From Desulfobulbaceae bacterium (GTDB lineage: Bacteria > Desulfobacterota > Desulfobulbia > Desulfobulbales > SURF-16): DNA of 31,538 nt. The stretch covers positions 1-31,538 of the forward strand of contig JALNXE010000048.1 of NCBI GenBank assembly GCA_023230525.1, given 5' to 3'. Below the pieces are notes generated by a model that saw only the letters and a list, made by a program, of their open reading frames with translations, did no database searches and was not told the DNA's origin. The position numbers and the translations under genes were made by a program. Every line of letters begins with the position of its first letter. Within the stretch, counting starts at the first letter, position 1. Positions 21,143 through 31,103 of the stretch are shown one piece after another.

Positions 21143-22108
21143 ATGAAAATACTCTCAGGAATCCAGCCCTCTGGAAAACTTCACATAGGCAATTATTTCG
21201 GCATGATGCGTCCCATGATCAACAACATGGACCGGGGCGAGCTGTATGCCTTTATCGTCAATCTGCATGCCTTGACTTCGGTAACCGACAGCAAGGCGCT
21301 GGCGCAGGACACCCTGGAGGCGGCCGCTGATTTTCTCGCCCTGGGGCTTGATCCGGAACGATGCATTTTCTGGGTGCAGTCCGATGTGCCGGAGGTAACC
21401 GAGCTGACCTGGATCCTGTCAACGCTTACCCCCATTGGTCTGCTGGAGCGCTGCCATTCCTATAAGGACAAGGTGGCCAAAGGGATCGCCGCCAGCCACG
21501 GGCTTTTCTCCTACCCTGTGCTCATGGCCGCGGATATCCTGCTGTATCAGGCTGACCTGGTGCCGGTGGGCAAGGACCAGAAACAGCATCTTGAGGTGGC
21601 CCGGGATATTGCCATCAAGTTCAACAACAACTACGGCGAGACCTTTGTGGTGCCCGAAGCGGCTATTGCGGATGATGTGGCCACCGTGCCGGGGCTTGAC
21701 GGGCAGAAAATGTCCAAATCCTATGGCAATACCATCGGTATTTTTCTGGATGCCAAGTCCTTGAAAAAAAGAGTGATGGCTATTGTCACCGATGCAGCGC
21801 CGGTGGAAGCCCCGAAAGACCCGGACAAATGCAACCTCTATAACATCTTCAAACTCTTTGCCCCCGCAGACCGGCTGAAAGAGGTGCATGATCTGTATGT
21901 GAACGGCGGCGCCGCCTATGGTTATCTGAAGCTCGAACTGGTTGATCTGCTCTGGGAATATTTCCGCCCGGCCCGGGAGAAAAGAGAGCAGCTCAGCGCG
22001 GATCCCGGCTATTTGCGCCAGGTGCTGGCCAAGGGCGCCGATAAGGCCAGGGAAAAGGCCAGCGTGACCCTTGATCAGGTCCTGGACAAAGTCGGTCTGA
22101 AATATTGA
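21143..22108 (+). CDS. trpS: Tryptophanyl-tRNA synthetase
   Basis: Class I aminoacyl-tRNA synthetase that charges tRNA-Trp. The 321-residue length is standard for bacterial TrpS. The two ATP-binding signatures are intact: HIGN at 14-17 (after SGIQPSGKL) and KMSKS at 189-193 (GLDGQKMSKSYGN). SYPVLMAADILLYQADLVPVGKDQKQHLE (123-151) forms the tryptophan pocket. ATG 21143 lacks an obvious ribosome binding site, but the GIQPSG motif must be near the N-terminus, so the start is right. It lies 28 bases after the palindromic repeat and is followed by its own terminator. Confidence 0.97.
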   Translation: MKILSGIQPSGKLHIGNYFGMMRPMINNMDRGELYAFIVNLHALTSVTDSKALAQDTLEAAADFLALGLDPERCIFWVQSDVPEVTELTWILSTLTPIGLLERCHSYKDKVAKGIAASHGLFSYPVLMAADILLYQADLVPVGKDQKQHLEVARDIAIKFNNNYGETFVVPEAAIADDVATVPGLDGQKMSKSYGNTIGIFLDAKSLKKRVMAIVTDAAPVEAPKDPDKCNLYNIFKLFAPADRLKEVHDLYVNGGAAYGYLKLELVDLLWEYFRPAREKREQLSADPGYLRQVLAKGADKAREKASVTLDQVLDKVGLKY

Positions 22109-22201
22109 TATAAAAAACGTTCTCCGCGTTCACTGTGTGCTCTGCGTGGGAAAAGTTTTTTGACCCGACAGTAATAGAGTAAATCTCTTCTCCTTTCCTT
22201 C

Positions 22202-22236
22202 CGCTCCCGCGCCCCTGGCCGGGAGCGTATTTTTTT
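22202..22236 (+). terminator. Rho-independent terminator after trpS
   Basis: Perfect 8-bp stem CGCTCCCG (22202-22209)/CGGGAGCG (22220-22227), ten-base loop, then TATTTTTTT. Confidence 0.88.
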
Positions 22237-22518
22237 CCTGTCCCGCCCCCCTTCCTTGCCCGTGTCAGGTGGTTTGTGCCATAACATCTTGATTTAAAGG
22301 AGAATATATCATTGGTTCGGCAGGAAATGCCGCTACTGGTGTTAGAAAAATGACACTTGTCCGGTTATTTTTGCCTGCTTGTCTTCATCTGCCCGGCAGG
22401 CACTAGGCAAAATTTACCGGGTAGCGTGGGCGGGTAACATGGAAGAATTGAAAAAATATATTTTATATCAATTAGTTGTTGAGCGTAAAGGTTCGGAATG
22501 GCATGAGGGGTGATGTCG

Positions 22519-22534
22519 TGGCATGGAAATGGCT
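22519..22534 (+). promoter_or_regulatory. Candidate sigma54 promoter of the GGDEF gene
   Basis: TGGCATG-N4-TGGCT keeps the GG-N10-GC spacing of sigma54 sites, with one departure (TGGC for TTGC) in the -12 box. It lies 48 bases before the start codon. No sigma70-like promoter of similar quality was found nearby. Confidence 0.4.
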
Positions 22535-22581
22535 AATGAGACTGATCAAGGATTGTTTTCATTGGAAAAGGAGTCAGTTAA

Positions 22582-23598
22582 ATGAGTCAATCAGTCTCTT
22601 TCTCACAAGCGGAAAATATGGGACGCGGCTTCCGGCATGTTGACATGACAAGCCTCATGGCGGAACTTGATCAGTTCAAGAAGAAAACGGCACGCCTTTC
22701 GTTGCTCAATGAACTGCATGCCCGTCTGGCCGGCGCGGTTGATCTGCCGAGCATGATCGAGGCTTTTTCGGTCTGGCTCATGCCTCTGGTGGAACATGAT
22801 CTGGTGGCCTATCATAATCCGGACAGAAAGCGCAGTTATATGTACAGTTCCTGCCACGGCCCGGATCGGCAGCGGATATTCCAACTGGCGGCGAAGCTTT
22901 TCGAATCCCAGCCGGAAAACGCAGGGCGTGGCTGGTATGAAGAGGATTTTTATGTGCAGAACTGGCATCTGGGAGCCATGGATTCCAGCGGTCTGGTGCT
23001 TGTCCTGCGGCAAAGCATGGGGATTGATGCCGAAGAGGCGTCCCTGATTAATCAGGCCCTGGCGATCCTGCGGGAACCCTTGCAGCGGGCACTCGATTAT
23101 GAAGACCTTTTTGTCATCGCCCGGCGCGATACCCTGACCGGGCTTGCCAACCGGCGGGTGTTTGAGGAACGCATCGGGCCGCTGATGGATAACAGCAAGC
23201 GCCATCATCATCCGCTGACCATTGCCAGCATGGATCTGGACCGCTTCAAGCAGGTAAACGACAATCTTGGCCATGCCGAGGGCGACCGCGTATTAAAAAG
23301 GGTGGCGGACACCTTCAAAGCCATGGTGCGCAGCAGTGATCTGTTGGTCCGCATGGGCGGCGATGAATTTTTTCTGGTCCTGCCGGAAACCGGTCTCGAA
23401 TCCGCCAAGGTGCTGGCCGAAAGGCTCTGCAAGGCCATTGATGATCTGGCCATCTACTCGGCGCCAAACCAGAAACTCGGGGTGAGCATCGGACTGAGCC
23501 AGTGGCAGCCGGACATGACCATCGAGCAGTGGCTGCAGAGTACCGATGAGCTGCTCTATCAGGCCAAGGATAACGGCCGGAGTCAGGTGTGTCTGTGA
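22582..23598 (+). CDS. GGDEF-domain diguanylate cyclase with N-terminal GAF-like region
   Basis: Makes the second messenger cyclic di-GMP from two GTP. The 338 residues contain a short coiled-coil start (24-50), a GAF-like sensor region (about 50-165), and a GGDEF domain (about 180-338). The active site GGDEF is intact at 259-263, the DxLTGLxNRR motif is at 183-192, and the RSSD inhibitory I-site at 250-253 lies the usual five residues upstream, so feedback inhibition is expected. No membrane helix: a cytoplasmic enzyme with an unknown input. AAGGAG precedes the ATG at 22582. A strong terminator follows, so it is a single-gene unit, possibly sigma54-driven. Confidence 0.93.
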   Translation: MSQSVSFSQAENMGRGFRHVDMTSLMAELDQFKKKTARLSLLNELHARLAGAVDLPSMIEAFSVWLMPLVEHDLVAYHNPDRKRSYMYSSCHGPDRQRIFQLAAKLFESQPENAGRGWYEEDFYVQNWHLGAMDSSGLVLVLRQSMGIDAEEASLINQALAILREPLQRALDYEDLFVIARRDTLTGLANRRVFEERIGPLMDNSKRHHHPLTIASMDLDRFKQVNDNLGHAEGDRVLKRVADTFKAMVRSSDLLVRMGGDEFFLVLPETGLESAKVLAERLCKAIDDLAIYSAPNQKLGVSIGLSQWQPDMTIEQWLQSTDELLYQAKDNGRSQVCL

Positions 23599-23639
23599 TG
23601 CCGTAGGATTTTCTTGCTTCCACTAGTCTCCTGATCTGA

Positions 23640-23691
23640 TAAGGGGAAATGTTTTTCGTTGAAATGCGAAGACATTTCCCCTTATTGTTTT
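23640..23691 (+). terminator. Rho-independent terminator after the GGDEF gene
   Basis: TAAGGGGAAATG (23640-23651) pairs perfectly with CATTTCCCCTTA (23673-23684), followed by TTGTTTT. Confidence 0.85.
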
Positions 23692-23740
23692 GTGAGGAGT
23701 GAGGAGTGAGGAGTGAGGAGTGAGGAGTCAGGAGTCAGGA
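23692..23740 (+). repeat. Seven-unit heptamer tandem repeat
   Basis: Five units of GTGAGGA followed by two of GTCAGGA in exact 7-base phase. It lies between a terminator and a GTAGGGGC palindrome. Confidence 0.9.
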
Positions 23741-23742
23741 GT

Positions 23743-23766
23743 GTAGGGGCGGTTCGCGAACCGACC
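23743..23766. repeat. GTAGGGGC-type palindromic repeat, isolated copy
   Basis: GTAGGGGC followed by stem GGTTCG/CGAACC. Differs from the unit at 11144-11167 at only two positions. Confidence 0.7.
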
Positions 23767-23783
23767 TGAAAAAGGGGGCAGGG

Positions 23784-24965
23784 ATGGAAAAGTGGCGCAT
23801 CAGGCTGGTTAATAAAATCGATCGGGCCGGGCTGGTCCTGTTGGGCGAGGAGTATCAGGTCTCGGCGGACGAAAAGGACCCCCAGGGCATTATTGTCCGA
23901 AGCAGCAAGATAGATACGGACAAATTTTCCTCCCTGCTGGCCGTGGCCAGGGCCGGGGCAGGTGTCAATAATATAACGGTTGAGCGGGCCACCCAGGCCG
24001 GCATCTGCGTGTTCAACACCCCCGGGGCAAACGCCAATGCGGTGGCGGAACTGGTTTTTGTCATGGCCGGCATCGGGGCCCGCAATATTCATTCCGGCAT
24101 TGAATTCTGCCGCGGTCTCGCCTCGTTGACCGATGAGGCGCTCAGTAAGGAGGTGGAGGGCAAGAAATCCGCTTTCCGCGGTTTTGAGCTGGCCGGCAAA
24201 ACCCTGGGTGTGCTGGGGCTCGGGCAGATCGGCGTCAGGGTGGCCAACGGCGGGGCGCGGCGGGAGATGCGCACCATCGGCTTTGATCCCAATCCCACCC
24301 TGGGCAATATTCACATGCTCTCCGCCAGGGTCATTCTCGCCCGCTCACTTTCCGAGGTGGTGGAGCATGCCCATATCCTCTCCCTGCACATGCCCTATAA
24401 CGACAAGACCAGGGGCTTTGTCAACCGGGACCTGCTGGCCCGGATGCCGGATGGCGCCATGTTGATCAATTATGCCAGGGGAGGCGTGGTGAATGATGAG
24501 GACGTGCGCGCCGCCCTGGATGCCGGCAAACTCGGCTGTTATATTACGGATTTTCCTTCCACGGCCCTCATCGATCACCCCAGGGTGATCACCACTCCCC
24601 ATCTCGGGGCAAGCACCGAGGAATCCGAAGAACATTGCGCCACCATGGCGGTGCGGGAGCTGATGGCCTATCTTGAGCATGGCTCGGTCAGCCACAGTGT
24701 CAACTTTCCCAATGTTGAATCCATCCCCGGCGATACGACCCATAACCGGCTGATCATGATCAACCGGGACATACCCGGCATGATCGGCTTTGCCTCACAG
24801 ACCATCGGTTCCCACGGCATCAATATCGCAAGTTACCTCAATGAGAGCAACGGCGTGATCGGCTATAACATCATCGATCTGGAAGACTGCATCACCGACG
24901 AGGTGCTCGCCATCATCGCGGCCCATCCGGATGTGATCCGTACCCGCAGGATCTGTTACCGGTGA
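23784..24965 (+). CDS. D-3-phosphoglycerate dehydrogenase-like NAD-dependent 2-hydroxyacid dehydrogenase with ACT domain
   Basis: Likely oxidises 3-phosphoglycerate, the first step of serine synthesis (SerA-type). The 393 residues include the catalytic/NAD domains and a C-terminal ACT domain (about 323-393) for serine feedback. Seen directly: RAGAGVNNI and NTPGANANAVAE in the substrate domain, the NAD fold GLGQIG (145-150), catalytic Arg232 in ARGGVVNDED and His273 in TPHLGAST. The Glu that pairs with this His in most SerA proteins (FPTEP in E. coli) is not evident: the matching stretch reads DFPSTAL. The Arg-His distance is also about ten residues shorter than in E. coli SerA. ATG 23784 follows an AGGGGG stretch. 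No serC or serB adjacent. Confidence 0.85.
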   Translation: MEKWRIRLVNKIDRAGLVLLGEEYQVSADEKDPQGIIVRSSKIDTDKFSSLLAVARAGAGVNNITVERATQAGICVFNTPGANANAVAELVFVMAGIGARNIHSGIEFCRGLASLTDEALSKEVEGKKSAFRGFELAGKTLGVLGLGQIGVRVANGGARREMRTIGFDPNPTLGNIHMLSARVILARSLSEVVEHAHILSLHMPYNDKTRGFVNRDLLARMPDGAMLINYARGGVVNDEDVRAALDAGKLGCYITDFPSTALIDHPRVITTPHLGASTEESEEHCATMAVRELMAYLEHGSVSHSVNFPNVESIPGDTTHNRLIMINRDIPGMIGFASQTIGSHGINIASYLNESNGVIGYNIIDLEDCITDEVLAIIAAHPDVIRTRRICYR

Positions 24966-25021
24966 TTGCGTGTCTGCGGTGGAGCATGGCAGGTTGCGCA
25001 ACGTAACCAAAGGAGGGCGGA

Positions 25022-26077
25022 ATGCCTGGCGGAAACGCTACAGAAAAAAACACCCTCACGGCGGATGCCGAACTCGCAATAAAACTCGTGACAGTTGTGC
25101 TCGGCGTCCTCTATGGGCTTGGACTACTCGTTTCTAACATGCACCTGATGAAGCTCGGCATCTCCGACTTCACCTCATTGCAGGCGCGAAACATCATGAC
25201 CGGCTTCCTGTTCGTTTTCTACACCTTCCTCCTGCTGCTGGTTGTGGTGTCGATGCCAATAGCGATCTGCATCTGCGCCCGCACCTGTGTGTCGTCGATA
25301 CTTCCGCCGCTGGGGAAATTTGCGAGATGTCTCGGCATCGTCCTCGCCGCACTCTTCATGACAGGGGCGATTTCGTGGTTCGCCGGGATTATATTTGGTT
25401 ACATGTACCCGTGGGGGAGGACGTGGGAGGCCGGATTTACCCGAAGCGCTTGGACGTGGAAGTTCATGGTGTCTGACTTTCAGACCGGCTATGTCCAGTT
25501 TCTCGAAACATTCAGGCATCCGAAGATCATCGCGGCAAGTCTCTTGATCATACCGGCCCTGCTCCCGCTGATGTTGCGTTTGGCACGGCGCTTCAGCGGA
25601 GACCGGGAGGACAGCGCCGCGAGCCGATCCCCGAACATTGACATCTTAGCTGCTGTTAGTTCCCCTCTGTTAAAGCCTGTGATGTCGATTGGTTATCTGT
25701 TTGTTGCCTTGCCCCTGCTGTTGGTTGGCTTTGCCCATGAGGTCTATCCGAATATCCCGTACAACTTCGGGGGAGGCCAACCGGACATCGCCGAACTGCA
25801 GATCGGGGCCGACAGCCCCGCTGCCATCCGTTTGCCTGGTATCGCCGCCTCCCCTTCCCACACAGCGGCCCAGCAGGAGGACACGGTGATCACCGCTCCC
25901 GCAGTAATCTGGTATCAGTCCGACAAATTTTTGTATTTGGCGCCCCTGACCACTGATGATCAAGGGCCGGCGCGGCTGATTGCTCTCGATCTCCAGTTGG
26001 TGCGCACGATCCGATATCTTCCCAAGTCTGTACGTGTGGCATCGGGCGGTCGCATCCTGAGTATTCATGCGGACTGA
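25022..26077 (+). CDS. Integral membrane protein, unknown function
   Basis: A 351-residue product with about five membrane helices (approx. 19-38, 57-85, 103-128, 168-187, 218-240) and a soluble C-terminal domain of about 110 residues that follows a YNFGGGQPDIAEL motif. I do not recognise the family. The ribosome binding site AGGAGG with five-base spacing to ATG 25022 is the best in the window. It follows the dehydrogenase gene by 56 bases and could be co-transcribed, though the functions seem unrelated. Codon choice appears somewhat different from neighbours by eye, which might mean recent acquisition; this was not measured. Confidence 0.8.
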   Translation: MPGGNATEKNTLTADAELAIKLVTVVLGVLYGLGLLVSNMHLMKLGISDFTSLQARNIMTGFLFVFYTFLLLLVVVSMPIAICICARTCVSSILPPLGKFARCLGIVLAALFMTGAISWFAGIIFGYMYPWGRTWEAGFTRSAWTWKFMVSDFQTGYVQFLETFRHPKIIAASLLIIPALLPLMLRLARRFSGDREDSAASRSPNIDILAAVSSPLLKPVMSIGYLFVALPLLLVGFAHEVYPNIPYNFGGGQPDIAELQIGADSPAAIRLPGIAASPSHTAAQQEDTVITAPAVIWYQSDKFLYLAPLTTDDQGPARLIALDLQLVRTIRYLPKSVRVASGGRILSIHAD

Positions 26078-26470
26078 AAAGGGGTCTCCCGTTTGTTTTT
26101 TTTTAATGTTCGCTGAACGTTAATCATTATAAACAAAAACGCTCAAAAATATCCGGTTCAGCTGGCACCTTGTGCTTGAAATAACGGGTGCAGCTCACAA
26201 ACTGGAGTCACCGGCAAAGTTCGCGTAAATCCGGACGTCGCGCCCTCGCAAGACAGCAACTTTTTTCATGACTGGGATACTTATTCTCTTGACGAGGGCC
26301 TTTTTTAAGGTCTACTGCGCCAAGCGGCTTGGATTTTGTATGAAGTTCTGATCCGGACATGGAAAGGGAGGAAATGCATTACGGTTCATGCCGGCATCGG
26401 CCTGGCTTTTTAATTATTTTTTTGTTATATATCCCCTGCGAAAACGTTTTTATAAACAATTATCGATAAA
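26078..26470. other. Spacer with possible structured leader upstream of the AI-2E-family gene
   Basis: No convincing gene. From 26161 to 26306 it carries a bulged hairpin GCTGgCACC/GGTGCAGC (26161-26194), complementary AGTCA (26206-26210) and TGACT (26269-26273), a T6 run (26261-26266), and a final stem GCCCTCG (26242-26248)/CGAGGGC (26293-26299) followed by C and T6. The last stem could be a terminator, with alternative pairings upstream. No known riboswitch class fitted. Confidence 0.45.
26242..26306 (+). terminator. Possible rho-independent terminator with long loop
   Basis: GCCCTCG (26242-26248) and CGAGGGC (26293-26299), extended by AAGA (26250-26253)/TCTT (26287-26290) across a small internal loop, then C and TTTTTT (26301-26306). 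The loop is about 33 bases, longer than usual. Confidence 0.5.
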
Positions 26471-27496
26471 ATGACAGCTGAAGCGAATAAAGTCAAATAC
26501 GACCAGACAATCTTTTTTTCAAGGGATATCCCGGTCCGGCTCTCGTATGGCATCATCTTTCTGGCCCTGGCTTTTGTCGGCTGGCTGCATATGACTACCC
26601 TCATGCTGACCTGTCTGTTCGCCATCTTTGCCCTGCGGAAATTCTGTTACGGCGACCGGAAGTGGCTGTCCATATTCCTCTGTGCCCTGCTGTTGGCCGG
26701 TTTTGGCTATGGTTTTTATCTCTTTTTCCGCAACGCGGTGATCGAGCTGCCGGAGATCGCCCGCCATTCGATCCCTGTGGTGCTTGAATACGCGGAAAAG
26801 CTCGGCATCGACCCCAGGTTCGCCAACTTCGCGGATCTGAAGGGAAAGGCCCTGGAATTCGCCATGGACAAGCTTGAGAACATCGGCAAGTATACTCAGT
26901 TCATCCTGGTGCACTTTATCAATTTCATTATCGGCCTTGTCATTGCGGTCGGTATTTTTCTCAGTTCCCGGCCCCCAGCGGGTGAGGAGCTGGCCGCCAC
27001 CCGTAACAACCTCTACGACCGGACCTTTGCCGAGCTGATGGAGCGGTCTCATACCTTCTACGCCAGTTTTGCCACGGTCATGGGGGCGCAGCTCATCATC
27101 TCCTTCATCAACTTCCTGCTGACCCTGGTCTTTCTGCTCTGGAACGATTATCCGTTTGCCATGGTGCTTTCCGGGTTGACCTTTGTCTTCGGTCTCATGC
27201 CGATTGTGGGTAATCTCCTCAGCAATTCGCTTATCCTCAGCGTCGGTCTGACCATCTCACCCAGAACGGCCCTGTGGGCGCTTATTTTTTTGGTGACGAT
27301 CCACAAGCTGGAATTTTTTTTAAACAGCAAGATCATCGGCAACCGCATCAAGAACCCGATGTGGCTGACTCTCCTTGGGCTGATCCTCGGCGAGAAATTG
27401 ATGGGTATCCCAGGGATGATTCTCGCACCGGTCATGCTCCACTACATCAAGGTCGAGGCCTCCCGTGGCACCCTGCCGGATACATCCGTTCGGTGA
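26471..27496 (+). CDS. AI-2E family transporter (PerM/TqsA-like membrane protein)
   Basis: Members of this family export small molecules such as autoinducer-2 or act as Na+/H+ antiporters; the substrate varies. The 341-residue protein shows the family layout: N-terminal helices (about 25-55, 65-86), an extended helical region (about 90-140), then the conserved C-terminal block with helices at about 143-166, 205-260, 265-283 and 298-325. The GLMPIVGNLL segment (241-250) corresponds to the family's conserved PxxG loop, and GNRIKNPMWLTLLGLILG (290-307) to its near-terminal signature. ATG 26471 has a weak ribosome binding site. It may be controlled by the structured leader upstream. Confidence 0.85.
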   Translation: MTAEANKVKYDQTIFFSRDIPVRLSYGIIFLALAFVGWLHMTTLMLTCLFAIFALRKFCYGDRKWLSIFLCALLLAGFGYGFYLFFRNAVIELPEIARHSIPVVLEYAEKLGIDPRFANFADLKGKALEFAMDKLENIGKYTQFILVHFINFIIGLVIAVGIFLSSRPPAGEELAATRNNLYDRTFAELMERSHTFYASFATVMGAQLIISFINFLLTLVFLLWNDYPFAMVLSGLTFVFGLMPIVGNLLSNSLILSVGLTISPRTALWALIFLVTIHKLEFFLNSKIIGNRIKNPMWLTLLGLILGEKLMGIPGMILAPVMLHYIKVEASRGTLPDTSVR

Positions 27497-27601
27497 ATAA
27501 AAATCGCAAAGGCCCCAATTAAGGGGGGGGCAGGGCTCCCTCTGGCTTTTGGCAGTTTCCCGCAGCGCCACAAAAAAATCAGGTAAAATCAGCCGGTCAG
27601 C

Positions 27602-27631
27602 TTGACAGGCAAACAACCTGTACTTAATTAT
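27602..27631 (+). promoter_or_regulatory. Possible promoter upstream of clpB
   Basis: Perfect TTGACA (27602-27607) with AATTAT (27626-27631) after 18 bases, within an AT-rich stretch. It would leave a leader of about 205 bases before clpB. A heat-shock sigma factor site was not recognised. Confidence 0.4.
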
Positions 27632-27812
27632 ATTTCCTAAGCCTCACAAGTTTTTCTCCTCCTCTTTTTTCTGCTCATGTACATGATGGTCCAGCAGTAA
27701 AACGGCCGAACGGCAGTCCGGGTCCAGCCACCCGGGCTGCCTGCCGGCTGTTTGCTGACCGCCAGAACTCCAGTGCACCTCAATTGAATGTTTTTTTAGC
27801 AAAATTATTGTG

Positions 27813-27831
27813 AACCGGTAACCGGTTTTTT
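27813..27831 (+). promoter_or_regulatory. Hairpin abutting the clpB ribosome binding site
   Basis: Perfect AACCGG (27813-27818)/CCGGTT (27822-27827) stem with loop TAA, then TTTT, directly before GGAG (27832-27835). It could influence ribosome access or act as a small attenuator. Confidence 0.45.
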
Positions 27832-27843
27832 GGAGATCCAGAT

Positions 27844-30435
<2,592 letters not shown>

Positions 30436-30480
30436 GCGGGGCGGGTTTCACCCCCCTTTGCCCAAGATTGAACAGTCCGC

Positions 30481-30519
30481 GATCACGGGGTTGCATGCAT
30501 TGGCTGCAATCCTGTGATC
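30481..30519 (+). terminator. Stable hairpin between clpB and the next gene
   Basis: GATCACGGGGTTGCA (30481-30495) and TGCAATCCTGTGATC (30505-30519) form a 15-bp stem with two G-T pairs and a nine-base loop. Only GTTTGCG follows, so it is a weak terminator or a processing/stability element. Confidence 0.5.
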
Positions 30520-30541
30520 GTTTGCGCTGCAAGGCAGGTAA

Positions 30542-31072
30542 ATGATGGCGGAGATCGCGAGCGGGAAAGAGCAGGAGACGGAAGGGCTGGTGCAGCTTGC
30601 CGGGGCGCGGGCGGCAAATTTTTATGACACCCATAAACTGTGCTGTTCCGAAGCGGTAATCGTCACGGTGAACCAGGGCTTTGGCGGCGGGCTCTCCCCG
30701 GCGGCGGCCCTGCAGCTGGGGGCCGGGTTTTGCCACGGGATGGGCGGGGCGGGCTGCACCTGCGGCGCGCTCAGCGGGTCTGTGGCGGCCATGGGGCTGT
30801 TACTGGGGCCCCACGGCAGGGATGGGTGCACAAAAAAGAAATTCCGGGCAACGGTCCGGGAGATGCATGACCGGTTCCGTGAACGGTTTGGCGCCACCTG
30901 CTGCCGGGTATTATCAAAAAAGGTGAAGCACGATAACCAGGCCCATTGGGCCAACTGTCTGCAGCTTACCAGCGGGGGGGCGGAAATTGCAGTGCGGCTG
31001 CTGCTTGAGGCCCGTCCCGAGCTGGCCGGCACGGCTGACCGGAATTTTCTGGCGGGCAGTGTGGGGCTTTGA
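30542..31072 (+). CDS. C_GCAxxG_C_C family redox-type protein
   Basis: A 176-residue protein of the Cys-rich family named for its C_GCAxxG_C_C pattern, often found in anaerobes and suspected to bind a metal or Fe-S cluster; its reaction is not established. Seen directly: CCSEAVI at 34-40, GFCHGMGGAGCTCGALSG at 62-79, C96, CC at 120-121 and C139. Several of these correspond to the family's spaced cysteines. No signal peptide is evident. Two ATGs stand in tandem (30542 and 30545), with AGG a few bases upstream. It follows clpB by 106 bases with a stable hairpin between. Confidence 0.85.
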   Translation: MMAEIASGKEQETEGLVQLAGARAANFYDTHKLCCSEAVIVTVNQGFGGGLSPAAALQLGAGFCHGMGGAGCTCGALSGSVAAMGLLLGPHGRDGCTKKKFRATVREMHDRFRERFGATCCRVLSKKVKHDNQAHWANCLQLTSGGAEIAVRLLLEARPELAGTADRNFLAGSVGL

Positions 31073-31103
31073 CCGGCCGGAGAGCTTATTTATGGGCTCG
31101 TTC

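Larger units (their letters stand above)
22109..22581. other. Gene-free spacer between trpS and the GGDEF gene
   Basis: Holds the trpS terminator, a sigma54-like site and an inverted repeat TGCCTGC/GCAGGCA around 22369-22402. A 13-codon frame starting with TTG after AAGGAG near 22298 could be a leader peptide but has no supporting feature. No other gene seen. Confidence 0.45.
27497..27843. other. Intergenic region upstream of clpB
   Basis: No gene is seen. It holds a C/G-rich start (27525-27540), the putative clpB promoter, several GC-rich hairpins around 27700-27760 (for example around GTCCGGGTCCAGCCACCCGGGC) and the hairpin next to the clpB ribosome binding site. Confidence 0.45.

Noticed and set aside
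23692..23740. CRISPR array
   Set aside because: Units are seven bases in direct tandem without spacers, so this is a microsatellite-like array.
26204..26250. Similarity to the c-di-GMP-I (GEMM) riboswitch (GTCAC, GGCAAA, GGACG in order)
   Set aside because: The required P1b stem with tetraloop and the ACGCAAAGCC and second-hairpin receptor parts are missing, so I cannot support the class.
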